Below, in pieces: positions 6,634 through 15,422 of a DNA stretch of 64,000 nt. Position 1 is the stretch's first letter, and each line of letters starts with the position of its first letter. The stretch comes from WVYX01 sp039592335 (lineage in GTDB: Bacteria; Gemmatimonadota; Gemmatimonadetes; Gemmatimonadales; GWC2-71-9), in NCBI GenBank assembly GCA_039592335.1, contig JBDHBX010000012.1, forward strand, positions 27,469 to 91,468, given 5' to 3'. Below the pieces are notes generated by a model. That model did no database searches. It was not told the origin of the DNA and saw only the letters and a program-made list of their open reading frames with translations. A program made the position numbers and the translations under genes.

Positions 6634-9047
6634 TTCCCACGACCTGCTCGGTCGCGCTCCCCCTTCCCAGTTCCAAGCCGTACACCTATGCGATTCCCCC
6701 AGGTCTTGCCGATCGGGTGCAGCGCGGCGCCCGCGTCGTCGTCCCGGTGCGCAGTCGGAAGATGGTCGGCCTGGTGCTCGATGTGGGCCACGAGTCGACG
6801 GAGGAGCTGAAGTCGGTCCTGCTCGCTCCCGATGCCGCGGCACTCGTGCCGGACGCCCTGCTCGAGCTCGCGGAGTGGATCGCGCGGTACTATGCCGCCC
6901 CCATTGGGCTCGCGCTCAAGGCGATGCTCCCGGCCGCGTTGTGGGGCGCATCCCGACTGGTGGCCGAGGTCCGCGATCCGACGGCGGCGCCCGGTGGCAC
7001 CAGCCGGGAGGTGTTCGACGCGCTGGAACGGGCAGGCGGGCGGGCCACGGCCACCGCGCTCGCGCGGAAGCTGAAGCGATCGGTGTGGGAGCCTCTGCAG
7101 CGCCTCGCGCGGACGGGGGCCGTGCGGCTGGAGACCGAGCCGCCCGACCTGGGGCCCGCGGCGCGCGCGGAGCGGTTCCTCACGCTGACGAGCACGCTTC
7201 CCACGCTGCTCGAGCGGGAGCGGGTCTTCGGCCGCGCAGCGCGGCAACGGGCGGCGTTTGAGGCGGTGGACGCGCTGGGAGGCGAGGCGACGGTCAGGCA
7301 TCTCAAAGACGGGCTCGGGTTCTCCCCCGCGGTGCTCAAGGGAATGGTGGAGCGGGGGGTGGCCCAGTTCGAGGAGCGCGAGCAGCTGCGTGATCCGTTT
7401 GCCGACCTGGCTGCCGAGCCACCGGCGGAGCCCACCCCGGCGCAGGGTGAGGCGGTCGCGGCCGTGCGCGCCCTCCCGCCGGGTGGAGCGCTCACCCTGT
7501 TTGGCGTCACGGGCAGCGGCAAAACGCTGGTGTACCTCGAGGCGCTGCGACCCGACGTCGAGGCGGGTCGCAGCGTGATCGTCCTGGTGCCCGAGATTGC
7601 CCTCACACCCCAGACCATCGCCCGCGTGCGCGGCGTGTTCGGGGACACGGTTGCCGTGCTGCACAGCGGCCTCTCCGATGGTGAGCGGGTCGACGCGTGG
7701 CGCGCCCTGGCGGCCGGACGCCGCCGCGTCGCCGTGGGGGCCCGGTCGGCGGTGTTCGCGCCGGTGCGCGACCTGGCGGCCGTGATCGTGGACGAGGAGC
7801 ATGATTCCAGCTACAAGCAGGGTGAGGTCCCGCGGTATCACGCCCGGGACGCGGCGCTGCGACGTGCCAGCATCGAGGGCGCATGGGTCGTGCTGGGCAG
7901 TGCCACGCCCTCGCTCGACATGTGGGCGTCGCGCGAGAGCCGTCCCGTCGTGACGCTGCCGGCCCGCGTCACCCAGCAACCCCTCCCACCGGTGCACCTC
8001 ATCGACATGCGCACGGAGCCCCGCGTGCAGGAGGCTCGGGCGGTGCCGTGGTCGCGGGCGCTGGATGATGCAGTCGAGGCGGCCCTGCGTGCGGGCGACC
8101 AGGTCCTGCTGCTGCTCAACCGCCGCGGCTTCGCCCATTTCCTGCAGTGCCACGGCTGTGGCCACGTGTGGGAGTGTCCCGCCTGCAGCATCTCTCTCAC
8201 GGTGCATCGCACACCGGCGCGGCTGCGCTGTCACTACTGTGGCCACGAGGAACCCACTCCGGTGGCGTGCCCCGAGTGTGGCGCGGAGGCGCATCGCGAT
8301 CGAGGGGTTGGCACCCAGCTGCTGGAGCGCTGGTTGGCGGAGCGCTTCTCCGAGGCGCGGCTCGCGCGGATGGATGCCGACACGACGTCGGGCAAGTGGT
8401 CCCATCGCCGCATTCTCGACGCGGTCGCGCGCCGCGAGGTCGACGTCCTGTTCGGCACCCAGATGATTGCCAAGGGGCTCGACTTCCCGGGGGTCACGCT
8501 GGTGGGGGTGGTGGACGCGGACACGGGATTGCATCTGCCCGACTTTCGCGCTGCGGAGCGGACGTTTCAGCTCATCGCGCAGGTGGCCGGTCGCGCCGGG
8601 CGGGGGCCCAAGGGAGGACGGGTGCTGGTGCAGACCCACACGCCGCAGCACTACGCGTTGGTGGCGGCCGCCGGGCACGACTTCGAGGCGTTTGCGTCGA
8701 GAGAGCTCACGGTGCGGACGTCGCCGCCATATCCGCCGCACGTGGGGCTGGTCAACGTCATCGTGAGCGGCACCGAGGAGCAAGGCGTGGCACGGGCGGC
8801 AGTGGAGGTCGCCGATTGGCTCCGCGGGCTGATCGCGGCGCGGGCGGAGGGAGAGGTGGAAGTGGTCGGGCCCGCGCCCGCACCGCTCGCCCGGATCAAG
8901 GGGCGGTGGCGCTGGCACCTGGTGCTCAGGGCGGCGGACCGTCAGTGGCTGGGGCGCGTGGCGCGGTTTGCGGCACGGCGCGCGCCGCACGCCAGTCGCG
9001 GGCCGATCCGCGTGGTGTTCGATCGCGATCCCCTCTCGCTGCTGTGA
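6630..9047 (+). CDS. priA: Primosomal protein N' (replication restart helicase PriA)
   Basis: An 805-residue superfamily 2 helicase that reloads the replicative helicase at stalled forks. It has the N-terminal DNA-binding domain (SVALPLPSSKPYTYAIP), a winged-helix region, Walker A GVTGSGKT, a DEEH box (VDEEHDSSYKQ), and paired Cys zinc-binding sites inserted in the helicase core: CHGCGHVWECPAC, then CHYCGHEE and CPECGAE. The RecA2 motifs GTQMIAKGLDFP and QVAGRAGR follow. I chose the ATG at 6630, which overlaps the stop of the methyltransferase gene. The reading frame stays open further upstream (to 6396), but that part lies inside the methyltransferase gene and does not look like PriA. Confidence 0.95.
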   Translation: MIPTTCSVALPLPSSKPYTYAIPPGLADRVQRGARVVVPVRSRKMVGLVLDVGHESTEELKSVLLAPDAAALVPDALLELAEWIARYYAAPIGLALKAMLPAALWGASRLVAEVRDPTAAPGGTSREVFDALERAGGRATATALARKLKRSVWEPLQRLARTGAVRLETEPPDLGPAARAERFLTLTSTLPTLLERERVFGRAARQRAAFEAVDALGGEATVRHLKDGLGFSPAVLKGMVERGVAQFEEREQLRDPFADLAAEPPAEPTPAQGEAVAAVRALPPGGALTLFGVTGSGKTLVYLEALRPDVEAGRSVIVLVPEIALTPQTIARVRGVFGDTVAVLHSGLSDGERVDAWRALAAGRRRVAVGARSAVFAPVRDLAAVIVDEEHDSSYKQGEVPRYHARDAALRRASIEGAWVVLGSATPSLDMWASRESRPVVTLPARVTQQPLPPVHLIDMRTEPRVQEARAVPWSRALDDAVEAALRAGDQVLLLLNRRGFAHFLQCHGCGHVWECPACSISLTVHRTPARLRCHYCGHEEPTPVACPECGAEAHRDRGVGTQLLERWLAERFSEARLARMDADTTSGKWSHRRILDAVARREVDVLFGTQMIAKGLDFPGVTLVGVVDADTGLHLPDFRAAERTFQLIAQVAGRAGRGPKGGRVLVQTHTPQHYALVAAAGHDFEAFASRELTVRTSPPYPPHVGLVNVIVSGTEEQGVARAAVEVADWLRGLIAARAEGEVEVVGPAPAPLARIKGRWRWHLVLRAADRQWLGRVARFAARRAPHASRGPIRVVFDRDPLSLL

Positions 9048-9067
9048 AACGGCATCGCAGTCCCCGC

Positions 9068-9096
9068 TTGAAAGGCCTGAGACCCACCGGTATCTT
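9068..9096 (+). promoter_or_regulatory. Sigma70-like promoter for the arginine decarboxylase operon
   Basis: TTGAAA (9068-9073), a 17-base spacer and TATCTT (9091-9096). The predicted start is near 9103, upstream of the GTG 9120 / ATG 9144 of the first operon gene and after the priA stop. Consensus match and spacing are seen; activity is inferred. Confidence 0.5.
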
Positions 9097-9143
9097 GCGT
9101 CCGCTCGTTGACCAAGTGAGTGAACCAACCGTGCAGCACTGTC

Positions 9144-9581
9144 ATGTTTAACCCGCCGTCGCGGTCCGCCCGGTCGCCGGTCTACGGGATGGGGTGGCAG
9201 CGTGTCGCACAGTCGCTCGCCGAGTCCGTCTCCCCGACCGACGTCGAGGAGATCTGGCTGTTCGCGCCCGTCAGGGGTGAGGGACGGGAGTGGGGCACCG
9301 CCGTGATCTCCTGTCGCGCGCACGACGATCGGCGACGTATCTTCACCGCGAGTTACGTGTTGGTCGTGCGGGGGCGGGAGCGCGGGCAGGCCAGGGTCTC
9401 GGTGGAAGAGGTCGGGCAGAGCCCCGAGACCGTGCTGCACGAGGTGATCGCCGGCGTGCAGGAGCGGGCGGGCGAGAGCGAGCCGCCGATCCAGGTTGCA
9501 CCGGTGGAGTGGTACCCGCCTGAGGCGGCGGCGCCCGCACCCGAGGAGGGATCCTCTCACGGGGAGGACACGGGACCGTGA
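9144..9581 (+). CDS. Hypothetical protein coupled to arginine decarboxylase
   Basis: A 145-residue protein from the ATG at 9144 (a GTG at 9120 would add eight residues). A compact alpha/beta domain covers residues ~10-115 (VEEIWLFAPV, TAVISCRA, IFTASYVLVVRG), followed by a Pro/Glu-rich disordered tail. Family not recognised. It is the first gene of the operon, and its TGA overlaps the GTG of the pyruvoyl arginine decarboxylase gene, so tight stoichiometry is likely. It could be a partner, chaperone or sensor for polyamine synthesis; that is speculation from position alone. Confidence 0.6.
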   Translation: MFNPPSRSARSPVYGMGWQRVAQSLAESVSPTDVEEIWLFAPVRGEGREWGTAVISCRAHDDRRRIFTASYVLVVRGRERGQARVSVEEVGQSPETVLHEVIAGVQERAGESEPPIQVAPVEWYPPEAAAPAPEEGSSHGEDTGP

Positions 9582-10138
9582 TCGACTCACGCATGTTCGT
9601 GCCCACCAAGGCCTTTCTCACCAAGGGCGTGGGCCGACACAGGGAGAAACTCACCAGCTTCGAGGAGGCGCTGCGCGAGGCGCACATCGCGCAGTACAAC
9701 CTCGTGCGGGTGAGCTCCATTTGGCCGCCGCACTGCGAGCTGATCTCGCGTGAGCAGGGCGTGAAGGACCTGATCCCTGGGCAGGTGGTCTTCGCGGTGG
9801 TTGCCGAGGCGTCCACCAACGAGCCGTCGCGCCTGGCCACGGCGGCCATCGGCCTGGCCATCCCGGCCGATCCCAACCATCACGGCTACATCTCGGAGCA
9901 CCACGCGTTCGGGCAGCGCAAGGAGCCGGCCGGCGACTACGCCGAGGATTTGGCGGCGAGCATGCTGGCGACCGTGCTGGGCGTGCCGTTCGACCCCGAT
10001 CTGGCCTGGGACGAGCGCAAGGAACGGTGGCGGGTCTCCGGCGAGATCGTCGACTCGATGAACATGAGCTGTAGCGCGGAGGCGCAGGACGACGGGCGGT
10101 GGGCGACCGTCGTGAGCGCCGTGGTGTTCTGCGGGTGA
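9578..10138 (+). CDS. Pyruvoyl-dependent arginine decarboxylase
   Basis: A 186-residue proenzyme that decarboxylates arginine to agmatine. In this family, self-cleavage between two serines yields beta and alpha chains, the second serine becoming the pyruvoyl cofactor. The motif is NLVRVSSIWPP with Ser46-Ser47 at the expected cut. Other family blocks are present: GQVVFAVVAEASTNEP, YISEHHAFG and EDLAASMLATVLG. GTG start 9578 overlaps the preceding stop, and the stop overlaps the GTG of the agmatinase gene (GTGA at 10135), so the two steps arginine to agmatine to putrescine are coupled. Confidence 0.9.
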   Translation: MIDSRMFVPTKAFLTKGVGRHREKLTSFEEALREAHIAQYNLVRVSSIWPPHCELISREQGVKDLIPGQVVFAVVAEASTNEPSRLATAAIGLAIPADPNHHGYISEHHAFGQRKEPAGDYAEDLAASMLATVLGVPFDPDLAWDERKERWRVSGEIVDSMNMSCSAEAQDDGRWATVVSAVVFCG

Positions 10139-11082
10139 ACGAGTTCCGTGACCGCGGCGCGCCGGCGGGCCTGCCGGCGGCGCTGGCGGACCTGCCGTGG
10201 GCGCCGGGGGAGTCGTACCTCGGCATGCCGGACGAGGGGCTCAGCTTCGAGGACTGCCCCGTCGTGCTGCTCCCGGTTCCCTACGAGGCCACGGTCTCCT
10301 TCATGGGGGGGACACGCTTCGGGCCACGCCAGTTGCTGCACGCCTCGCGCTTCCTCGAGACCTACGATCACGAGTTGGATGTCGAGCCCTACACTGTGGG
10401 GATCTACACCCTGCCCCAGCTGGTGCTGCCGGGTGCCGGACCGGAGGAGGCCCTCAAGGAGCTGCGCCGGGCCATGGATGCGCTGCTCGAGGGGGGCAAG
10501 TTCGTGATCATGATCGGTGGGGAGCACAGCCTCTCGAGCCCGCCCATTCTCGCGCACGTCGATCGCCTGGCCGACGAACTCTCGGTGCTCCAGCTCGACG
10601 CGCACACGGACCTGCGCAGCGAGTACGAGGGGACGCCATACTCCCACGCCTGCGTGATGCACCGGGTGCACCGGCGGGCCAAGGTCGTGCCGGTGGGGAT
10701 TCGATCGCTCACCGCCGAGGAACGGGCGCTGGCCCGCGATCGGAACATCCCGATCGTGTTCGGCCACGAGTTGGGGGCGGAAGGGTGGATCGACCGGGTC
10801 CTCGAGTCGCTCACCGACCACGTGTACCTCAGCTTCGACGTGGACTACTTCGATCCCGCGATCATGCCGGCCACGGGCACGCCCGAGCCGGGCGGCGGCG
10901 CGTGGTATCCCACCCTCGAGCTGCTCGAGCGCGTGTTCCGGGAGAAGCGTGTGGTCGGGTGCGACGTGGTGGAGCTGGCGCCTCTGCCGGGCCTGGTGCA
11001 CCCCGACGTCCTGGCCGCCAAGCTGGTTTACAAGCTCATCGCGTTCTACGCCCTCCACCAAGCTGGGAACCGCCGGCGCTAG
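10135..11082 (+). CDS. speB: Agmatinase (ureohydrolase family)
   Basis: A 315-residue enzyme of the arginase/agmatinase family that hydrolyses agmatine to putrescine and urea with two Mn ions. The metal ligands are in GGEHS (His131), DAHTD (Asp155, His157, Asp159) and SFDVDYFDP (Asp235, Asp237). The GTG at 10135 is preferred because it overlaps the decarboxylase stop (GTGA); an in-frame upstream start at 10099 would overlap 40 bases. Agmatine is the likely substrate because the gene directly follows an arginine decarboxylase. Arginase or guanidinobutyrase activity cannot be ruled out by sequence alone. Confidence 0.88.
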   Translation: MNEFRDRGAPAGLPAALADLPWAPGESYLGMPDEGLSFEDCPVVLLPVPYEATVSFMGGTRFGPRQLLHASRFLETYDHELDVEPYTVGIYTLPQLVLPGAGPEEALKELRRAMDALLEGGKFVIMIGGEHSLSSPPILAHVDRLADELSVLQLDAHTDLRSEYEGTPYSHACVMHRVHRRAKVVPVGIRSLTAEERALARDRNIPIVFGHELGAEGWIDRVLESLTDHVYLSFDVDYFDPAIMPATGTPEPGGGAWYPTLELLERVFREKRVVGCDVVELAPLPGLVHPDVLAAKLVYKLIAFYALHQAGNRRR

Positions 11083-11084
11083 GC

Positions 11085-11810
11085 ATGGGAGCCGAGTCCG
11101 TCGGAGTGTTCGTGGCGTTCTTCGCGGGCGTGCTGAGCTTTCTCTCTCCCTGCGTCCTGCCGCTGGTGCCAAGCTACATCTCGTTCATCACCGGCCTCTC
11201 CCTGGACGAGCTGGGTGAGAAACGGTGGCGGGCGTTCACGCACGCGCTGGCGTTCGTGAGCGGCTTCTCGGTCATCTTCCTGGCCCTGGGAGCGTCTGCC
11301 ACGCAGCTGGGACGGTTTCTCAACTACAACCAGGTGTGGCTCGAGCGGATCGGTGGACTGCTGATCGTCTTCTTCGGGCTGTATCTGCTCGGCGCGATCC
11401 GGCTCGGCGCGCTGGCCCGCGAGCGGCGCGTGCACCTGCAGGACAAGCCGGTGGGATATCTCGGCAGCTTCCTGGTGGGTATCGCCTTCGGCGCCGGGTG
11501 GACGCCGTGCATCGGGCCGATCCTCGGCTCGATCCTCATGTATACCGGCGTGAGTTCGAGTCTTGGACAGGGGCTCCTCCTCTTGTTCGCCTACTCGCTC
11601 GGCTTGGCCGTGCCGTTCCTGATCGCCGCGGTGGCAGTGGAGAAGTTCATCGACTGGTTCAAGAAGTTCCGCCAGTACATCCCGCTCGTCACGAAGCTCT
11701 CCGGGGCGGTGCTGGTGTTCGTGGGCGTGCTGCTCATGAGTGGCTACTTCTCGTTGCTGGCTGCTTGGCTGCAGGGCTTCACGCCGGATTTCCTGCGAGA
11801 GCGGCTCTAG
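11085..11810 (+). CDS. ccdA: Cytochrome c biogenesis protein CcdA
   Basis: A 241-residue inner-membrane thiol-disulfide carrier (DsbD/CcdA family). It passes electrons from cytoplasmic thioredoxin to periplasmic partners that reduce apocytochrome c or other disulfides. About six membrane segments are visible, with the two paired cysteines in LSPCVLPL (Cys23) and WTPCIGP (Cys142). It begins two bases after the agmatinase stop, so it is probably in the same transcript, though functionally unrelated. No thioredoxin-like partner gene (ResA/CcmG) is in the window. Confidence 0.9.
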   Translation: MGAESVGVFVAFFAGVLSFLSPCVLPLVPSYISFITGLSLDELGEKRWRAFTHALAFVSGFSVIFLALGASATQLGRFLNYNQVWLERIGGLLIVFFGLYLLGAIRLGALARERRVHLQDKPVGYLGSFLVGIAFGAGWTPCIGPILGSILMYTGVSSSLGQGLLLLFAYSLGLAVPFLIAAVAVEKFIDWFKKFRQYIPLVTKLSGAVLVFVGVLLMSGYFSLLAAWLQGFTPDFLRERL

Positions 11811-11870
11811 CGACGCAAGTAGGTGAGAAGTGGAAGCGCACGCACCAACCCTGAACGCGGGAACGCACTC

Positions 11871-12158
11871 ATGGCCGCCTACATCATCGTGGATATCGAG
11901 ATCACTGATCCGGTGCAGTACGAGGAATACAAGCAGCTCGCCGCGCCGACGGTCGGGCAGTTCGACGGCCGCTACGTGGTACGTGGCGGCCCGGTCGAGA
12001 CCCTCGAGGGCGGCTGGACGCCGGGGCGGCTGGTCGTGCTCGAGTTCCCCAGCGTCGAGCGGGCCCGCGAGTGGTGGGAATCCGACGAGTACGCGCCAGC
12101 GAAGGCGATGCGCCATGCATCGGCCACGAGCGAGATGATCCTGGTCGAGGGGGCCTGA
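11871..12158 (+). CDS. DUF1330 family protein
   Basis: A 95-residue small ferredoxin-like (dimeric alpha-beta barrel) protein. MAAYIIVDIEITDPVQYEEY, YVVRGG and LVVLEFPSVERAREWWES are the DUF1330 hallmarks. Proteins of this family have no well established function; relatives bind or degrade small molecules. ATG 11871 fits the family N-terminus; the open frame further upstream does not. Confidence 0.85.
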   Translation: MAAYIIVDIEITDPVQYEEYKQLAAPTVGQFDGRYVVRGGPVETLEGGWTPGRLVVLEFPSVERAREWWESDEYAPAKAMRHASATSEMILVEGA

Positions 12159-12164
12159 CTGATC

Positions 12165-12434
12165 ATGTGCCGGAACATCAGGACGCTGTACAACTTCGAG
12201 CCGCCGGCCGGCGAGGAGGAGATCCACGCCGCGTCACTTCAGTTCGTCCGCAAGGTGAGCGGGTTCACCAAGCCGTCTCGGGCCAACGAGGAGGCGCTCA
12301 CGCGAGCGGTGGACGAAGTCTCGCAGGTCGTGCGCGCGTTGTTGGATTCCCTTGTGACGAGCGCGCCACCGCGCGATCGTGAGGTCGAGGCTGCGAAGGC
12401 CCGGGAGCGGGCGGCACGACGGTTCGGGCAGTAG
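12165..12434 (+). CDS. DUF2277 family protein
   Basis: An 89-residue helical protein beginning MCRNIRTLYNFEPPA, the signature of DUF2277. It continues with AASLQFVRKVSGFTKPS and ends in a basic Ala/Arg-rich helix. Function unknown. It starts six bases after the DUF1330 gene, so the two are probably co-transcribed, and it converges on the aldolase gene with nine bases between stops. Confidence 0.8.
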   Translation: MCRNIRTLYNFEPPAGEEEIHAASLQFVRKVSGFTKPSRANEEALTRAVDEVSQVVRALLDSLVTSAPPRDREVEAAKARERAARRFGQ

Positions 12435-12443
12435 CGCGTCCCT

Positions 12444-13463
12444 CTACGCCGTGCTCTCCATGTCGGCCGTGTACTTGCCGTACCGCGCCGCGCCGTTGAG
12501 CTTGGCGCGCTTGTAGTAGGCTCGCTGTGCCACCGGCACGTTCTCAGGCTTGCCGGCCCAGGCAGCCAGGGGCGGCGCCTGCAACGCCCGGCCGTAGGAG
12601 AAGCTCAGCTCCCACGGGAAGCTCCCCATCGCGTTCATCGCGCTGAGGTGCGCCGTCGCCTCCTCGGCGCTCTGGCCCCCCGAGAGGAACACGATGCCTG
12701 GAACCGGCGCGGGCACGGTCTTCTTCAGGGCGCGGACCGTGGCTTCCGCTACCTCCTCGATGCCCGCCTGCACGGGGCACTCCTTGCCGGGGAGGACCAT
12801 GTTCGGCTTCAACAGCGTGCCTTCGAACTGGACCTTGTGCGCCTTGAGATGGAAGTAGAGGGACTCGAGGGCGGTCACGGTCACGTGCTCGCAGACCTCG
12901 ATGGTGTGGGACCCGTCCATCAGCACCTCGGGCTCCACGATCGGCACCAATCCGGCTTCCTGGGAAAGCGCCGCGTAGCGCGCCAGCACATGGGCATTGG
13001 CATCGATGCAGAAGCGGGTCGGAATGCCGTCGCCGATCGCGATCACGGCGCGCCACTTGGTGAACCGCGCGCCCAGGTCGTAGTACTCCTTGCAGCGATC
13101 CCGCAGGCCGTCGAGTCCGTCGGTGATCTTCTCGCCGGGGTAGTTGGCCAGGGCCTTGGCGCCCTTGTCCACCTTGATCCCCGCGATGCTGCCTTGCTGC
13201 TTCAGCACGTCCACGAACCGCCGGCCGTCCGAGGCGCTCTGCCGCAGGGTCTCGTCGAACAGGATCACGCCGCTGATGAACTCGCCGGCGCCCTTCGTGG
13301 TGAAGAGGAGCTCGCGGTACGCGCGACGGTTCTCCTCGGTGGATTCGGTGTTGATCTTCTTGAACCGCTTGGCGATGGTCGGGAAGCTCTCGTCGGCCGC
13401 GAGAATCCCTTTGCCCTTCGCGACGATCGCTCGAGCGGTGGAAGACAGCTCTTGGATGTTCAT
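12444..13463 (-). CDS. Fructose-bisphosphate aldolase, class I
   Basis: A 339-residue Schiff-base aldolase that interconverts fructose-1,6-bisphosphate with glyceraldehyde-3-phosphate and dihydroxyacetone phosphate. It is of the eukaryote-like class I type: GKGILAADES at residues ~17-26, then RELLFTT, GVILFDETL, GIKVDKG, RCxxYYxLGARFTKWR-like spacing, IVEPEVLMDG and KPNMVLPGK. An AGGTAGGG ribosome-binding sequence precedes the ATG. With pyk at 37 kb it represents glycolysis in this window. Confidence 0.92.
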   Translation of the reverse strand: MNIQELSSTARAIVAKGKGILAADESFPTIAKRFKKINTESTEENRRAYRELLFTTKGAGEFISGVILFDETLRQSASDGRRFVDVLKQQGSIAGIKVDKGAKALANYPGEKITDGLDGLRDRCKEYYDLGARFTKWRAVIAIGDGIPTRFCIDANAHVLARYAALSQEAGLVPIVEPEVLMDGSHTIEVCEHVTVTALESLYFHLKAHKVQFEGTLLKPNMVLPGKECPVQAGIEEVAEATVRALKKTVPAPVPGIVFLSGGQSAEEATAHLSAMNAMGSFPWELSFSYGRALQAPPLAAWAGKPENVPVAQRAYYKRAKLNGAARYGKYTADMESTA

Positions 13464-13584
13464 GGGAACCCTACCTCGTTGAGCACTTCGCTTCGATGGA
13501 TGGTTGTCGCTGCACGCCGCGCAGACGGTCGCCGACCCGCGCGCGACGCGGTAAAGCTACCCGAGGCCCCGAAGGGACGCCAGG

Positions 13585-15345
13585 CTAGAATCCCGCCGAG
13601 CCCCCACCCGCGCGGGGATCGGCCACCGCCACCCATCCGCTCGCGGTCCGGATGATCCCCGCCGCCTCCCCGCGGTAGCCGCTGCGTTCGTTCATTGTGT
13701 GTCCCAGCGCCTCCAGAGTGGCCACGACGTCGGGCCGCAGGCCGCCGTGCTCGTAGAAGATCTCGTCGGGTAGCGCCTGGTGGTGCACGCGCGGCGCCGC
13801 GATCGCCTCGGCCAGCGTCATCCCGTGATCCACCACGTTGGAGATCACCTGGGTCATGGTCGTGATGATCGTGGGGCCCCCCGGTGTGCCGATCACCATC
13901 ATCAGCTCGCCGTCGGGATCGAGCACGATGGACGGCGTCATGGCCGAGAGCATCCGCTTGCCCGGCTCGATGGCGTTGGCTTCGCCCTGGACGAGGCCGT
14001 AGTAGTTGGGCTGGCCCGGCGCGCCGGTGAAGTCGTCCATCTCGTTATTGAGAACGAACCCTGCGCCGGTGACGGTGACCTTGCTGCCGTAGCCGTGGTT
14101 GATGGTGGTAGTGACACTCACCGCGTTCCCGCCCGGATCCACCACGGAATAGTGTGTCGTGTGGTCCCCCTCACCCATGCCCGGTCGCAGTGTGGGGGTG
14201 GGGGTGGCGCGATCCGGCGGGATCCCGCGCCGCAGCTCGGCCGCGTACGACTTGGAGAGCAGCATCTCGATGGGCATCTCCACGAACGCCGGGTCACCGA
14301 GATAGTGGTTGCGGTCCACGAAGCCCCGCTGCATCGCCTCGGCGATGAGGTGGACCTGCTCGGCGCTGCCGAAGGCGGGGAGGTGCTCCCACCCCTCCAG
14401 GATGTTGAGGATCTCACCCATGGTCACGCCACCCGAGCTGGCCGGGGGCATGGAGTAGACGGTGTGCCCGCGGTAGTCGATCACGATCGGCTCGCGCCAG
14501 ATGGCGCGGTACGCCGCCAGATCCTCCATCGAGATGAGCCCGCCACCCCGTTCCATCTCCGCCACGATGAGCTCGGCGACGTGCCCCTCGTAGAACGCCC
14601 GTGCCCCGCTGTCGGCAATCGTCTGGAGGGTACGGGCCAGGTCCGCCTGCACCAGGAGGTGCCCAGGCGCCGGCACCGAGCCGTCGGGCAGGAGGAACTG
14701 CTCGCGCGAGGCCGGAAACAGGCGCAGCCGGTCGGACGCGGACCTGATCGACCGCACGCGCCGCTCGTCCAGGGCGAAGCCCTCCCGCGCGAGCCGGATC
14801 GCCGGCTCCATTACCTCCGCCAGCGACAGTTTCCCGAAGCGGCCGTGCGCCTCGGTGAGGCCGGCCACCGCCCCCGGCACCCCTGCGGCGAGGTGCCCCA
14901 GCACACCCTTGTCGCCGAGGTTCCCGAGGGAGTCGAGGTACATGTCGCGACTGGCCCCGCCTGGCGCCATCTCACGGTAGTCGATGGCGTATGCCTCGCC
15001 GTCGGCAAGCCGAACGACCATGAACCCCCCGCCGCCGATGTTCCCGGCAGAGGGGTGGACCACGGCGAGAGCGAAGCCCACCGCCACGGCGGCATCCACC
15101 GCGTTGCCGCCCTTGCGCATGATGATCGCGCCGGCCTCGCTGGCGATGGGGTGCACCGACGACACGGCCGCGTGCGCGGCCGGAACGGATACGGCCTCTT
15201 CGAACAGCGGCCAATCGGCCGGCACGTATGGCGAGGGAAGATCGGCCAGCGGCGCCGGCGCGGCGGCCGGCTCCGGAGTGCCGGCGCAGGCGGTGATGAC
15301 CGAAACGGCGAGCGCGTAGCGCAGCCTCAGGTGGGATAGCCTCAT
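13585..15345 (-). CDS. ggt: Gamma-glutamyltransferase (lipoprotein)
   Basis: A 586-residue proenzyme that cleaves and transfers gamma-glutamyl groups from glutathione-type thiols in the periplasm. An N-terminal signal ends in the lipobox VITAC (Cys20), so it is probably lipid-anchored. The autocatalytic cleavage site and N-terminal nucleophile is Thr396 in DHTTHYSVVD, and GNIGGGGFMVV, PPASSGGV and GTPGGPTI are conserved family blocks. It diverges from murQ with 77 bases between starts. The ATG at 15345 is chosen for the signal peptide. Confidence 0.92.
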   Translation of the reverse strand: MRLSHLRLRYALAVSVITACAGTPEPAAAPAPLADLPSPYVPADWPLFEEAVSVPAAHAAVSSVHPIASEAGAIIMRKGGNAVDAAVAVGFALAVVHPSAGNIGGGGFMVVRLADGEAYAIDYREMAPGGASRDMYLDSLGNLGDKGVLGHLAAGVPGAVAGLTEAHGRFGKLSLAEVMEPAIRLAREGFALDERRVRSIRSASDRLRLFPASREQFLLPDGSVPAPGHLLVQADLARTLQTIADSGARAFYEGHVAELIVAEMERGGGLISMEDLAAYRAIWREPIVIDYRGHTVYSMPPASSGGVTMGEILNILEGWEHLPAFGSAEQVHLIAEAMQRGFVDRNHYLGDPAFVEMPIEMLLSKSYAAELRRGIPPDRATPTPTLRPGMGEGDHTTHYSVVDPGGNAVSVTTTINHGYGSKVTVTGAGFVLNNEMDDFTGAPGQPNYYGLVQGEANAIEPGKRMLSAMTPSIVLDPDGELMMVIGTPGGPTIITTMTQVISNVVDHGMTLAEAIAAPRVHHQALPDEIFYEHGGLRPDVVATLEALGHTMNERSGYRGEAAGIIRTASGWVAVADPRAGGGSAGF

Positions 15346-15422
15346 CGTCGTCCTCGTCCGCGTTGACCCGAACCCCATGAGGGTGGAGATTCCCCAATCT
15401 ACCACCTGAGCGGCTGCCCGCG

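Noticed and set aside
6162..9590. A very long open frame (1142 codons) on the minus strand opposite priA
   Set aside because: It is Arg/His/Pro-rich nonsense typical of antisense frames in GC-rich coding DNA and lies fully opposite a clear PriA. Other long opposite-strand frames (for example 30639-32843, 33171-35189, 39586-41685, 42734-44518) were left out for the same reason.
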